Assembly: GCA_900078775.1 (NCBI GenBank)
Contig: LT549889.1
Location: 248,001 to 312,000, forward strand
Source: Mycolicibacterium aurum
GTDB lineage: Bacteria > Actinomycetota > Actinomycetes > Mycobacteriales > Mycobacteriaceae
Direction of reading: 5' to 3'
Length of the DNA stretch: 64,000 nucleotides
Position numbers and translations under genes: made by a program. The notes beneath the pieces are model-generated. The model worked only from the letters and a program-made list of their open reading frames with translations, was not told where the DNA came from and did no database searches. This document shows, piece after piece, positions 55,636-64,000 of this stretch (within the stretch, counting starts at the first letter, position 1; every line of letters begins with the position of its first letter).

Positions 55636-56490
55636 ATGTGGTTGTCGACGCCGTGGTGCGCTGAGGTCGGGATCCGGGTGCCGGTGGTGAACGCCCCGAT
55701 GGGCGGGGCCGCGGGCGGACGGCTGGCCACCGCGGTCACCCGGGCCGGCGGGCTGGGCATGATCGGGATGGGCAGCGCGGCCACCCCCGAGGCGCTGCGC
55801 CGGGAGCTGGCCGAACTGGCCGAGCCCGACGGTGTCTTCGGGATCGGCCTGGTGCACTGGGTGATGACCGAGCGGCCCGAACTCCTCGAGGTCGCGCTGG
55901 CGGCCCGGCCGCGGCTGCTGAGCGTGAGCTTCGGTGACGACTGGGGCTGGGTGGCCCGCGCCCACGACGCCGGGGTGCCGGTGGCGGCCCAGGTGCCCGA
56001 CGTCGAGAGCGCACGCCGGGCCACCGGTGCGGGCGTCGACGTAGTGGTGGCCCGCGGCGCCGAGGCCGGGGGACACGGCAGGCCGGCGATGGGCACCCTG
56101 CCGCTGCTGGCCGACGTGCTCGACGCGGTGCAGGTGCCGGTGCTGGCCGCCGGTGGCATCGGCTCGGCGCGGGCGCTGGCCGCGGTGCTGGCGGCCGGCG
56201 CGGCCGGGGCCTGGGTGGGGACCGCGTTCGCCGCCTGCACCGAGGCGCTGACCGCCGGCGATGCCCGCGCCGAACTGTTGGCGGGGACGCAGACCGAGCT
56301 GACCTCCGAACACGACATCGCGGCCGGATACCGTTGGCCCGCCGACATCCCGGAGCGGGTGCTGCGCGGGTCCCCGGTCAACGCCGGGCAGGGCGTCGGT
56401 CGGCTGCACCGCCAGAGCGACGCGGCCGACGTCGTCGCAGAACTGTGCGAGGGTGCCGCGGAGCTGTTGGGGCGCTGGGCCGGTCGCTGA
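55636..56490 (+). CDS. nitronate monooxygenase-like FMN enzyme
   Basis: 284-aa TIM barrel of the NMO/2-nitropropane dioxygenase family: VNAPMGGAAGGRLATAV, VARGAEAGGHGR containing the catalytic-type His, and PVLAAGGIGSARALAAVL for FMN phosphate. Shorter than typical 320-370-aa members. TAGCGT (55622-55627) lies eight bases before the ATG. Ends 1 nt before the convergent dacB1 stop. Confidence 0.88.
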   Translation: MWLSTPWCAEVGIRVPVVNAPMGGAAGGRLATAVTRAGGLGMIGMGSAATPEALRRELAELAEPDGVFGIGLVHWVMTERPELLEVALAARPRLLSVSFGDDWGWVARAHDAGVPVAAQVPDVESARRATGAGVDVVVARGAEAGGHGRPAMGTLPLLADVLDAVQVPVLAAGGIGSARALAAVLAAGAAGAWVGTAFAACTEALTAGDARAELLAGTQTELTSEHDIAAGYRWPADIPERVLRGSPVNAGQGVGRLHRQSDAADVVAELCEGAAELLGRWAGR

Positions 56491-56491
56491 T

Positions 56492-57691
56492 TCAGGCCCG
56501 CTGCCGGTTCATCGACCGCGCCGCCATGATCAGCGCGAAGACGATCACGGCGCCGACGAACCCGACACCGACACGCACCGGGAGCGCATCGGCGCTCGGC
56601 AGGGCGGTCGCGGCCACCGCGGCCGGGTCCGGTGCCGCCTTGGGCTCCGGGGCGACCAGCGACGGGTCGGGTTCGACCAGGGTGCCCACCTTGGTGCCCG
56701 GCGGGGTGGCGAAGCCGTAGTCCAGCAGTCGGGCGGCCTGTTCCCACGGCGCGATCGGGACCCGGGTGCCCTTGAGCAACACCGCGACGAGGCGGCGGCC
56801 GTCCCGCTCGGCGGCGCCGACGAAGGTCTGCCCGGCATCGTCGGTGTAGCCGGTCTTACCGCCGAGCGCGCCCGGGTAGTTGGAGAGCAGCCTGTTGTCG
56901 TTCTCCAGCTCGTAGGTCGGCCAGTTGTACGTCTGGGAGGCCACGATCCTGGCGAAAGTCTCGTTCTGCCAGGCGAATCGGTAGAACAGGCCGATGTCGT
57001 AGGCCGAGGTGCTCATGCCGGGGCCGTCCAGGCCGGAGGGGGTGGCCGCGCGGGTGTCACGGGCGCCGAGCTTGCGGGCGAGATTGTTGATCTTCTGCAG
57101 CGCGGTGTCCATCCCACCGAGTTGGGCGGCCAGGGCGTGCGCGGCGTCGTTGCCGGAGACCATCATCAGGCCGTGCAGCAGATCATTGACCGTGTAGCGC
57201 TCGCCGTTCTTCACCCCGACGCTGCTGCCCTCGGCGCGTTCGTCGGCCTCGCTGCCGGTGACCATGCGGTTGATCGGCAGCTCCTGGATGGACTGCATCG
57301 CGGTCAGTACCTTGATGATGCTGGCCGGGCGGTGCCGGCCGTGTGGATCCTTGGCGGCGATGACGTCGCCGGTGTCGAGGTCGGCGATCAACCACGCCTC
57401 GGCGGACACATCACCGGGGACCGGCGGGGTGTCGGGCGCGGTGATGAGGCCGCATCCACTCATCGCCTCGCCGCCCGGCGGGGTCGCCGGCACCGGGAGC
57501 GGCTGCGGGGGCGGCCCGGACTTGGGCACCTCCGAATCGTCCACCGCGGGTGGTGTCACGACCCGGTACGGGCAGGGATCCGGAGCCGGGTCGGCCCCGG
57601 CCGTCGGCGCCGCGACCAGCGTCGTGCCGGTCAGCATCAAGGCCGCGGTGACCGCACAAGCCACTCGGCGCAGCGAAACGAAGGAAGCCAT
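56492..57691 (-). CDS. dacB1: D-alanyl-D-alanine carboxypeptidase (PBP, S11)
   Basis: 399 aa. Signal peptide (1-33), Pro-rich linker, then the penicillin-binding domain with S124xxK127 (RPASIIKVL), S179-G-N181 and K279-T-G. A C-terminal membrane anchor ([20 protein letters not shown]) follows. It trims peptidoglycan stem peptides outside the membrane. Matches Rv3330. A TAGTCT -10 (57701-57706) ends nine bases before the ATG. Confidence 0.95.
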   Translation of the reverse strand: MASFVSLRRVACAVTAALMLTGTTLVAAPTAGADPAPDPCPYRVVTPPAVDDSEVPKSGPPPQPLPVPATPPGGEAMSGCGLITAPDTPPVPGDVSAEAWLIADLDTGDVIAAKDPHGRHRPASIIKVLTAMQSIQELPINRMVTGSEADERAEGSSVGVKNGERYTVNDLLHGLMMVSGNDAAHALAAQLGGMDTALQKINNLARKLGARDTRAATPSGLDGPGMSTSAYDIGLFYRFAWQNETFARIVASQTYNWPTYELENDNRLLSNYPGALGGKTGYTDDAGQTFVGAAERDGRRLVAVLLKGTRVPIAPWEQAARLLDYGFATPPGTKVGTLVEPDPSLVAPEPKAAPDPAAVAATALPSADALPVRVGVGFVGAVIVFALIMAARSMNRQRA

Positions 57692-57776
57692 CGTCTGTGC
57701 AGACTAGGAGAGCGTCGGCCGGTTTCCGGTGCGCCACGCTGTGGCTGATGTGACTTCTGTGGTTTCTGGGACATGG

Positions 57777-57813
57777 CGAGGGCCCCTCCTGTCGGACGCA
57801 GGAGGGGCCCTCG
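57777..57813 (-). terminator. 15-bp terminator behind the GjpA-like gene
   Basis: CGAGGGCCCCTCCTG (57777-57791) and CAGGAGGGGCCCTCG (57799-57813) are exact reverse complements around a 7-nt loop, 34 bp behind the stop of the porin-like gene. No T tract. Confidence 0.75.
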
Positions 57814-57847
57814 ATGTGCGGGTCGTGCCTTCTTCCCGGAGACCGGC

Positions 57848-59158
57848 CTACTCGCTGCCGGCGTTGTCGTTCGAGGCGTTCTCCTCGCCGCCGCCGTCGT
57901 CGGTGACGCCGTCGTCGGTGGCGTTGCCCTCGCCGGCTGTATTGCCGCCCGCGCCGTTGCCTTCGGCCGTGTCATTGCCATCGGCCGCGTCGTCGGCGTC
58001 CTCGGATTCGGTCAGCGTCGCCCTCGCTTCGTCCTCTTCCTCGGCGGGAGCCGGAGCTTCCTCCTCGTCGGCAGGCGGCGTGACGTCATCCTCGACGACC
58101 TCATCCTTGACACCCTCGTCGGTGACCTTGTCGACGACCTCGCCGACGACGAGGGCACCCTCGGCCGCCCGATCGCCCTCGGGGCCGGAGTCGAGACTCA
58201 CGTTGACCCGGTAGGCCCCGGCGTCGGGCACGTCATCCACCGGCGGTGCCGATGCGCCCGCGAACGAACCGGCAGCCACCAGTGCGGGCGGGGCGGGCGG
58301 ATGCTGGGGAGTGGCGGGCGCGGGTTCGATCACGTCCGCGACGCCCTTGCGCAAACCGAGCAGGCCGGCGAGCAGACCGTTCGGGCCGAGCAGACCGCCA
58401 TTGCCGATCATCGGGTTGGAACTGCCGTTGAGGACGGTGTTGAACAGGTCCGAGGGGAAGCTGATGATCGCATTGATCACGGCCTCCAGATTCCGGGCCT
58501 TGAGGCCGTCGAAGACGGCTTGGGCGGTCGCCCCGACCTGCAGGATCGGCGCGATCAGATCGGTCAGCAGCGGCAGGCCCACCCCGATCAGCGTCTGGGC
58601 GCTGACGACTCTGCCGATGACGCGGGAGATGTTCTCGAACGGGTTCTGCAGGATGGCGGTGATCTTGTCGAGTCCCCCGGAGAACAGCAGCGGGAACATG
58701 GCGCCGGCGATCGGCGTGATCAGGACGGTGGCCAGCTCACCGATGCCCTGGAAGATATCGCCGCGGAGGATGTTCCGGACGGCGGTCACGGTGTTCTGCG
58801 GCACCTTGGCGAAGCCGGTGATCAGATCCTTGGCGAACGGAACCAGGACTTCCACCAGGGTTGACCCGGCGGCGAACTGATTGCGCAGGAACGCTTCCAG
58901 GATCGGCGCGGGGTCCTGCAGGACGTTGGTTGCCAGCGATCCGACATTGCCGGCCGTCTCGCCGACGGCTTCGGCCCACAACACGATCGGATTCACCAGC
59001 GCGGCGAGTTCCACCGGCGCCGAGGAAACCACCACGGCGGCCGGCGCCGCGACGGGTTGCAGCGCCGGCGTGATGGGTTGGACAGGAGTGATCGCGATGG
59101 CGCCGGCGCCGACGAACGCCACCCCCGTCGTGAGATACGAGCGAACCATTACGTGCAT
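57848..59158 (-). CDS. secreted GjpA-like protein (putative outer-membrane porin family)
   Basis: 436 aa. A signal-like N-terminus MHVMVRSYLTTGVAFVGAGA is followed by amphipathic, Val/Leu/Ile/Gly-rich segments (about 45-290) such as NPIVLWAEAVGETAGNVGSL and DPAPILEAFLRNQFAAGSTL. This is the pattern of mycobacterial proteins annotated as outer-membrane porin GjpA. The last 100 residues are an extremely acidic, Asp/Glu/Asn/Gly-rich disordered tail. Pore function is only by family name. AAGGGG precedes the ATG; MVRSYL is an alternative start. Confidence 0.65.
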   Translation of the reverse strand: MHVMVRSYLTTGVAFVGAGAIAITPVQPITPALQPVAAPAAVVVSSAPVELAALVNPIVLWAEAVGETAGNVGSLATNVLQDPAPILEAFLRNQFAAGSTLVEVLVPFAKDLITGFAKVPQNTVTAVRNILRGDIFQGIGELATVLITPIAGAMFPLLFSGGLDKITAILQNPFENISRVIGRVVSAQTLIGVGLPLLTDLIAPILQVGATAQAVFDGLKARNLEAVINAIISFPSDLFNTVLNGSSNPMIGNGGLLGPNGLLAGLLGLRKGVADVIEPAPATPQHPPAPPALVAAGSFAGASAPPVDDVPDAGAYRVNVSLDSGPEGDRAAEGALVVGEVVDKVTDEGVKDEVVEDDVTPPADEEEAPAPAEEEDEARATLTESEDADDAADGNDTAEGNGAGGNTAGEGNATDDGVTDDGGGEENASNDNAGSE

Positions 59159-59632
59159 GTCGGTTTCCCCTTGGGTGGAACTGTGATCTTGGACACAGTC
59201 AAGGTACCGGCGAAAATCCGCCCGGCTGCGCTGTTGTCGGAACTGGAATGCGCTGGTAGAGCGAGTTTGTCCGGCAGTTAATTGACGGAATAGTTATTTG
59301 TTGTATCTGAGCAGTGACTAACACGCGGTCAACCGGATAGGGCAACGCGGTACTACTTCAGACCGCAACTACCCGCCATGCCGGTCGCTTCACCTGCCAT
59401 GGGTCGCTGGGTTTGCTGACGCCGTAGGAATCGGGCCCACACGGCGCGGACCTGCGATGTCGGCTTCGCTGAATGACGGCTCGTCGGGGCGCGCCGCAGG
59501 CAACGGGCGGCACGCTGGGGAGGCGGCACCAGGCTCGCAAAAGCGATTGTCCAAGATCACCCACGCGCAGGGAACCGCCTCCCGCTGGAGACGATAGTGC
59601 CTCGCCGAGCACAGTTCACCCGATTGGTCGGG
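59159..59632. other. long intergenic region
   Basis: 474 bp upstream of the GjpA-like gene. The part at 59270-59340 is unusually AT-rich for this genome and probably contains the promoter for that gene. GGGAGGCGG (59518-59526) and CCGCCTCCC (59575-59583) are complementary across 48 nt and may form an RNA stem-loop. An 84-codon minus frame at 59358-59612 looks noncoding. No gene recognised. Confidence 0.4.
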
Positions 59633-60154
59633 CTACCGCAGTCGCCGCAGTTCCTCGCTGACTCGTCGCCCGCTGTCGCCGAGCCCGGTCATCTGTCCGC
59701 GGGTCAACGGGTCGAGATAGTGCCGGCGGACGATACCGGCGTAGGTCGTCATGGCCGCGCGCAGCCGGGTCCGGCCGGCCGGCGAGATCGTCGCGGTCAC
59801 CCCGCGGCGGTCGCGGTCGCTGGCGCCGCGACGCAGCAGCCCCTGTGTTTCGAGGCGATGGGTCTGCTCGGTCACCCGGCTGGGGCGCTCGACGAGTTCG
59901 TGGGCCAAGGCGCCCATCCGGCAAGATCCGTCCTTGGCGTCGGCCAGGACGGCCAGCAGCCGAACATCGGACAGGCTCAGACCGTGGGCGGCCTGCATCG
60001 TTCGCTGCAGCAGGAGCCAGATCAGGGTCGAGGCCTCCACGTAGTGGTCCCAGCAATGCTGTTCGACCTCGTCGAGCCCGGGCAGACGGCGTCGGGTGAC
60101 CCGGTCGGTGCGGGCGTCATGGATCCCATCGGATGGATCCATGACGTTGGTCAT
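59633..60154 (-). CDS. MarR-family transcriptional regulator
   Basis: 173 aa. Winged helix: LSLSDVRLLAVLADAKDG, RMGALAHELVERPSRVTEQT (recognition region) and the wing DRDRRGVTATISPAGRTRLR. No Shine-Dalgarno at ATG 60154; ATG 60142 is equally possible. A strong terminator separates it from the aminotransferase gene upstream, so it has its own promoter. Target unknown; the neighbouring polyamine-type genes are candidates. Confidence 0.85.
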   Translation of the reverse strand: MTNVMDPSDGIHDARTDRVTRRRLPGLDEVEQHCWDHYVEASTLIWLLLQRTMQAAHGLSLSDVRLLAVLADAKDGSCRMGALAHELVERPSRVTEQTHRLETQGLLRRGASDRDRRGVTATISPAGRTRLRAAMTTYAGIVRRHYLDPLTRGQMTGLGDSGRRVSEELRRLR

Positions 60155-60247
60155 CGGAAAAGGCGTCCCTGTGGGCCGGCGGAAATTGTCCTCACTCTGG
60201 CACATCGCAGAGACGCGGTGGAGTCGAATCGGCGGCCGGGACGAAGC

Positions 60248-60285
60248 CGGCCGCCGGGTGGTCATCTCATCCCACCCGGCGGCCG
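60248..60285 (-). terminator. 14-bp terminator behind the aminotransferase
   Basis: CGGCCGCCGGGTGG (60248-60261) and CCACCCGGCGGCCG (60272-60285) pair perfectly around a 10-nt loop, 24 bp behind the aminotransferase stop. No T tract. Confidence 0.75.
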
Positions 60286-60309
60286 ATTCACCGAAGATTC
60301 GTCCGGCGG

Positions 60310-61698
60310 CTACATCCGGGCGCTGGCCTCGGTCAGCACGGTGCGCAGGATGTCGTAGATGGCGTCGAACTCGGCCTGCCCGCTGATCAGCGGGGGAGCC
60401 AGCTGCACCACCGGGTCGCCACGGTCGTCGGCGCGGCAGTACAGCCCGGCCTCCCACAGTGCCGGGGTGAGGAAACCGCGCAGCAGCCGCTCGCTCTCCT
60501 CGTCGTCGAAGGTCTCCTTGGTGGCCTTGTCCTTGACCAGTTCGATGCCGTAGAAGAAGCCCTCGCCGCGGACGTCGCCGACGATCGGGAGGTCGTACAG
60601 CTTCTCCAGCGTCGCCCGGAACGCCGGAGCGTTCTGCTTGACGTGGGCGTTGAGACCTTCGCGCTCGAAGATGTCGAGGTTGGCCAGGGCGACCGCCGCC
60701 GACACCGGGTGGCCGCCGAAGGTGTAGCCGTGCCCGAACACCGTCTGCCCGTCGTTGAACGGTTCGAACAACCGTTCGCTGGCGATCATGGCGCCCAGCG
60801 GGGAGTAACCCGACGTCAAACCCTTTGCGCTGGTGATGATGTCGGGCACGTAGCCGAAATCGTCACAGGCGAACATCGAGCCGATCCGGCCGTAGGCGCA
60901 GATCACCTCATCGGAGACCAGCAGCACGTCGTACTCGTCGCAGATCTCGCGGACCCGCTCGAAGTATCCGGGCGGCGGCGGGAAGCAGCCGCCGGCGTTC
61001 TGCACGGGCTCCAGGAAGACGGCCGCGACGGTCTCGGGGCCCTCGAACTCGATGGCCTCGGCGATCCGGTCCGCGCAGTACTGGCCGAACGCCTTCTCGT
61101 CATGCGCGTAGATATCCGGCGCGCGGTAGAAGTTGGTATTCGGCGCCCGGAAACCGCCCGGGGTCAACGGCTCGAACGGCGCCTTGAACGCCGGGATCCC
61201 GGTGATGGCCAGGGCGCCCTGCGGGGTGCCGTGGTACGCGATCGCACGCGAAACCACCTTGTGCTTACCGGGTTTGCCGGTCAGCTTGAAGTACTGCTTG
61301 GCCAGCTTCCAGGCGCTCTCCACGGCTTCGCCGCCGCCGGTGGTGAAGAAGACGCGGTTCAGGTCGCCGGGAGCGTAATTGGCGATGCGCTCGGCCAGTT
61401 CGATGGCGGTGGGGGTGGCATACGACCACAGCGGGAAGAAGGCCAGCTTCTCGGCCTGCTTGGCGGCGGCCTCGGCCAGCTCCTTACGACCGTGGCCCAC
61501 CTGGACGGTGAACAGTCCGCTCAGGCCGTCGATGTAGCCCTTGCCGGTGTCGTCGAAGATTCGTACGCCCTCGCCGTGGGTGATGATCGGCGGGGTGATG
61601 CCCTCGCCGTGGCGGGCGAAATGCCCCCATAGATGGCGGTTTGCTTTGGCGGCCAGATCGCTCGTGGTGGCCTGGCCGGGTTCGGACGTGATGGTCAT
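60310..61698 (-). CDS. class III aminotransferase (putrescine/GABA-type)
   Basis: 462-aa PLP enzyme, fold type I, omega-aminotransferase group. Signatures: YIDGLSGLFTVQVGHGRKEL, FFTTGGGEAVESAWKLAKQY, the cofactor Asp in VLLVSDEVICAYGRIG, and PLP lysine in ITSAKGLTSGYSPLG. The ATG overlaps the AsnC stop (ATGA), and GGGGAA precedes it. The divergent aminobutyraldehyde-type dehydrogenase suggests it deaminates putrescine or a similar omega-amine. Matches Rv3329 by position. Confidence 0.9.
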   Translation of the reverse strand: MTITSEPGQATTSDLAAKANRHLWGHFARHGEGITPPIITHGEGVRIFDDTGKGYIDGLSGLFTVQVGHGRKELAEAAAKQAEKLAFFPLWSYATPTAIELAERIANYAPGDLNRVFFTTGGGEAVESAWKLAKQYFKLTGKPGKHKVVSRAIAYHGTPQGALAITGIPAFKAPFEPLTPGGFRAPNTNFYRAPDIYAHDEKAFGQYCADRIAEAIEFEGPETVAAVFLEPVQNAGGCFPPPPGYFERVREICDEYDVLLVSDEVICAYGRIGSMFACDDFGYVPDIITSAKGLTSGYSPLGAMIASERLFEPFNDGQTVFGHGYTFGGHPVSAAVALANLDIFEREGLNAHVKQNAPAFRATLEKLYDLPIVGDVRGEGFFYGIELVKDKATKETFDDEESERLLRGFLTPALWEAGLYCRADDRGDPVVQLAPPLISGQAEFDAIYDILRTVLTEASARM

Positions 61699-62216
61699 CG
61701 GGTTCCCCAATTGTATTGCTGTTTAACAAGTTTGAGATATACGAGGGTTTCGGTCGCTATCACTCCCGGCACGGCGCGGATCTTGGTGTTGAGTAGGTCG
61801 AGCAGGTCTCCGTCGTCTTCGCAGACAACCTCGACGATGGCGTCGAAGGTGCCCGCTGTGAGCACCACGTAGTCGACGGATTCCAGGGCGGCCAGCTTCT
61901 CGGCGACCTTGGTGGTGTCGCCGGTGCACCGGATGCCGATCATGGCCTGCCGGGCGAAGCCGAGCTGCATCGGATCGGTGACGGCCACGATCTGCATGAC
62001 ACCGGCGTCGACCATTCGCTGCACCCGTTGGCGGACCGCGGCCTCGGACAGGCCGACCGCCTTGCCGATGCCGGCATAGGACCGCCTGCCATCCTGCTGC
62101 AATTTCTCGATAATGGCTTTCGAGAGCTCGTCGAGCTGGAAGGCGGCACCGGGGCGCGAGTGGTTGATTCGCAGTGACACGGCGGACGCGCCGGGCTGGG
62201 AATCCGGGTTCGACAT
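61695..62216 (-). CDS. Lrp/AsnC-family regulator
   Basis: 173 aa. N-terminal HTH (LDELSKAIIEKLQQDGRRSY, then AGIGKAVGLSEAAVRQRVQR) and a C-terminal RAM ligand-binding domain (GIRCTGDTTKVAEKLAALES, VVLTAGTFDAIVEVVCED). It is coupled by ATGA to the aminotransferase and divergent from the aldehyde dehydrogenase, so it probably controls both in response to an amino acid or amine. ATG 62216 chosen. Confidence 0.92.
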   Translation of the reverse strand: MSNPDSQPGASAVSLRINHSRPGAAFQLDELSKAIIEKLQQDGRRSYAGIGKAVGLSEAAVRQRVQRMVDAGVMQIVAVTDPMQLGFARQAMIGIRCTGDTTKVAEKLAALESVDYVVLTAGTFDAIVEVVCEDDGDLLDLLNTKIRAVPGVIATETLVYLKLVKQQYNWGTR

Positions 62217-62316
62217 GTGTTGATTGTGCACGGAATCAGTCGTTATGGGCAACCATTTGTATGAAATCAGGGGTTTGAGGTGCCGTAGATCGGCGGAATG
62301 CGTAGCCTTGGTTGCC

Positions 62317-63801
62317 GTGAGTGCGCATCAAGTAGCCAGTAGCTGGATCAATGGGGCCTTCGTCTCCACGACCGGCCCATCGTTCGACGTGATCAACCCG
62401 GCCACCGGCACGGTGGCCGCCACCTACACACTGGCCACGCCGGCCGACGTCGACGCCGCGGTCGCGGCGGCGCGGGCCGCGCAGCCGGGATGGGCCGCCG
62501 CGACGCCGGTGGACCGGGCCGGGGTGCTGGCCAAACTGGCCGAGCTGATGGAGGCCGAGGCCGACACCTTCATCGCCGAGGAGGTCGCCCAGTGCGGTAA
62601 GCCGGTGCGGCTGGCGACCGAGTTCGACGTCCCCGGCAGCATCGACAACATCGCGTTCTTCGCGGGCGCGGCAAGGCATCTGGAGGGCAAGGCCAGCGCC
62701 GAGTACTCGGCCGACCACACCTCCAGCATCCGGCGCGAGGCCGTCGGCGTCGTCGCCACCATCACGCCGTGGAACTACCCGCTGCAGATGGCGGTGTGGA
62801 AGGTCATCCCGGCGCTGGCCGCCGGCTGTGCGGTGGTCATCAAGCCCGCCGAGATCACCCCGCTGACCACGCTGACCCTGGCCCGCATCGCCAAGGCCGC
62901 CGGACTGCCCGACGGTGTGCTCAACGTCGTCACCGGCTCGGGCGCCGACGTCGGCACCGCGCTGGCCGGCCACCCGGACGTCGACGTGGTGACCTTCACC
63001 GGGTCCACCGGGGTGGGCCGCAAGGTGATGGCCGCGGCTTCCGTGCACGGCCACCGCACCCAGCTCGAACTGGGCGGTAAGGCGCCGTTCGTGGTGTTCG
63101 ACGACGCGGATCTGGACGCCGCGATCCAGGGTGCGGTCGCCGGCGCGCTGATCAACTCCGGGCAGGACTGCACCGCGGCCACCCGGGCGATCGTCGCGCA
63201 GTCGCTCTACGACGACTTCGTCGCCGGGGTCGGCGAGGTGATGAGCAAGATCGTCGTCGGCGACCCGCACGACAAGGACACCGACCTGGGCCCGCTGATC
63301 TCCTTCGCCCATCGGGAGAAGGTGGCGGCCATGGTGTCTCGCGCCCCCGATCAGGGCGGGCGCATCGTCACCGGCGGGGTGGCACCGGACCTGCCGGGCG
63401 CGTTCTTCCGTCCCACCCTCATCGCCGACGTGTCCGAGGACTCCGAGATCTACCGCGACGAGATCTTCGGCCCGGTGCTGACGGTTCGGCCGTGCACCGA
63501 CGACGATGATGCGCTACGGCAGGCCAATGACACGGTCTACGGCCTGGCCGCCTCGGCCTGGACCCGCGATGTGTACCGCGCGCAGCGGGCCTCCCGGGAG
63601 ATCAACGCCGGCTGTGTGTGGATCAACGACCACATCCCGATCATCTCGGAGATGCCGCACGGTGGTGTCGGCGCCTCGGGCTTCGGTAAAGACATGAGTC
63701 AGTACAGCTTCGAGGAGTACCTGACCATCAAGCACGTGATGAGTGACATCACCGGGGTGGCCGAGAAGGACTGGCACCGGACGATCTTCACCAAGCGGTA
63801 G
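62317..63801 (+). CDS. aminobutyraldehyde-type aldehyde dehydrogenase
   Basis: 494-aa NAD(P)-dependent enzyme. Catalytic Cys285 in SGQDCTAAT, general base Glu251 in QLELGGKAP, Asn153 in TPWNYP, and the NAD loop FTGSTGVGRK. The C-terminal WINDHIPIISEMPHGGVGAS and GFGKDMS resemble gamma-aminobutyraldehyde dehydrogenases (PatD type), which make GABA. Possible leaderless GTG at 62317, with TAGCCT (62303-62308) eight bases upstream. Followed after 5 bp by palindromic element copy B. Confidence 0.9.
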   Translation: MSAHQVASSWINGAFVSTTGPSFDVINPATGTVAATYTLATPADVDAAVAAARAAQPGWAAATPVDRAGVLAKLAELMEAEADTFIAEEVAQCGKPVRLATEFDVPGSIDNIAFFAGAARHLEGKASAEYSADHTSSIRREAVGVVATITPWNYPLQMAVWKVIPALAAGCAVVIKPAEITPLTTLTLARIAKAAGLPDGVLNVVTGSGADVGTALAGHPDVDVVTFTGSTGVGRKVMAAASVHGHRTQLELGGKAPFVVFDDADLDAAIQGAVAGALINSGQDCTAATRAIVAQSLYDDFVAGVGEVMSKIVVGDPHDKDTDLGPLISFAHREKVAAMVSRAPDQGGRIVTGGVAPDLPGAFFRPTLIADVSEDSEIYRDEIFGPVLTVRPCTDDDDALRQANDTVYGLAASAWTRDVYRAQRASREINAGCVWINDHIPIISEMPHGGVGASGFGKDMSQYSFEEYLTIKHVMSDITGVAEKDWHRTIFTKR

Positions 63802-63806
63802 GCGGT

Positions 63807-63859
63807 GATTTGTGGAGTTTCAGCCGTAACCCTTACGGCTAGAACTCCACAAATCGCAG
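63807..63859. repeat. palindromic dispersed element, copy B
   Basis: Arms of 22 nt (63808-63829 and 63833-63854) pair at 20 positions around the loop CCC. The stem core is TTTGTGGAGTT...AGCCGTAA. It has the same 53-bp length and the same terminal ATCGCAG as the copy at 37494-37546. It lies 5 bp behind the aldehyde dehydrogenase stop and just before the sigJ promoter. Confidence 0.8.
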
Positions 63860-63863
63860 GTTC

Positions 63864-63876
63864 TACACTCGGTTTC
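63864..63876 (+). promoter_or_regulatory. -10 element of leaderless sigJ
   Basis: TACACT (63864-63869) is followed by seven bases and ATG 63877; there is no Shine-Dalgarno. Confidence 0.5.
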
Positions 63877-64000
63877 ATGACCGCGAGCGCCCGCGCCGAC
63901 GAGTTCGAGGCACTGCGCCCGCACCTGCTCGCGGTCGGCTACCGGCTCACCGGGACCTACGCCGACGCCGAGGACATCGTCCAAGAGGCCTGGCTGCGGT
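63877..64000 (+). CDS. sigJ: ECF sigma factor SigJ, N-terminal start (partial)
   Basis: The first 41 codons are in the window; the rest runs off the end. They give the sigma region 2 start: FEALRPHLLAVGYRLTGTYA followed by DAEDIVQEAWLR, the standard opening of the SigJ group of extracytoplasmic-function sigma factors with a C-terminal SnoaL-like domain. Its place behind the aminotransferase and dehydrogenase matches Rv3328c (sigJ) next to Rv3329. Confidence 0.85.
   Translation, partial: MTASARADEFEALRPHLLAVGYRLTGTYADAEDIVQEAWLR

Noticed and set aside
54226..56409. 727-codon minus-strand frame across yihY, gdx and the nitronate monooxygenase gene
   Set aside because: Low-complexity Arg/Gly/Gln-rich shadow that crosses three convincing genes and a riboswitch.
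59358..59612. 84-codon minus-strand ORF in the long intergenic gap
   Set aside because: Arg/Ser/Pro-rich with no domain, no clear ribosome-binding site, and it covers the predicted RNA pairing arms. More likely noncoding.
60764..60779. SOS-like sequence TCGAAC-AACC-GTTCGC inside the aminotransferase gene
   Set aside because: One mismatch from the LexA consensus, but it lies in the middle of a coding sequence and is explained by the codons for ERLFEPF. No promoter follows.

Overview
The window is high-GC actinobacterial DNA. Gene content and order point to a mycobacterium, most likely a fast-growing Mycolicibacterium-type species. The backbone follows, with insertions, the order I remember from the M. 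tuberculosis stretch Rv3396c to Rv3328c: guaA, imuA', imuB, iunH, htdY, dnaE2, the FMN split-barrel/nitroreductase pair, a SpoU-type methyltransferase, the histidine kinase-roadblock-DUF742-GTPase-MfpA conservon, folD, a methyltransferase, metX, metY, icd, trpS, yihY, dacB1, a class III aminotransferase and sigJ. The synteny is recalled, not computed.

Layout. 1-801: tail of a cyclase/AAA-type regulator. 943-5633: a URC1-like/URC4-like (DUF1688)/upp operon that resembles the URC uracil-degradation pathway, followed by leaderless guaA. 5693-14861: accessory block with a C39-like lipoprotein protease, an oxidation operon (62-aa protein, SDR, diiron protein, Baeyer-Villiger-type monooxygenase, MerR regulator), a zinc-ribbon membrane protein plus sedolisin pair, and a small lipoprotein. 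15096-28462: DNA-damage mutagenesis genes imuA', imuB and dnaE2, with two perfect LexA boxes, separated by nucleoside, lipid, stress and transport genes, a 13E12-family protein, and a divergent SDR/regulator pair around a perfect operator palindrome. 28567-32874: a benzoylformate decarboxylase/tautomerase pair and small redox and methyltransferase genes. 33054-37486: the conservon. 37551-40183: an FHA-ABC transporter broken by a frameshift. 40267-47900: flavin reductase, folD, and the metY-metX-methyltransferase operon under a SAM-IV riboswitch. 47900-57691: icd, hydrolases, xthA, trpS, yihY, a Gdx-type SMR exporter under a guanidine-III riboswitch, and dacB1. 57848-64000: a GjpA-like secreted protein, a probable putrescine/GABA catabolic group with MarR and AsnC regulators, and the start of sigJ.

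Recurring regulatory features. Many genes have a TANNNT -10 hexamer ending 6-8 nt before the start codon, the signature of leaderless mycobacterial transcripts. One divergent pair shares two base pairs between its two -10 hexamers. A 53-bp palindromic element occurs twice, each time a few bases behind a + strand stop codon. Several long GC-rich hairpins act as likely terminators. I saw no tRNA, rRNA, CRISPR array, IS element or transposase.
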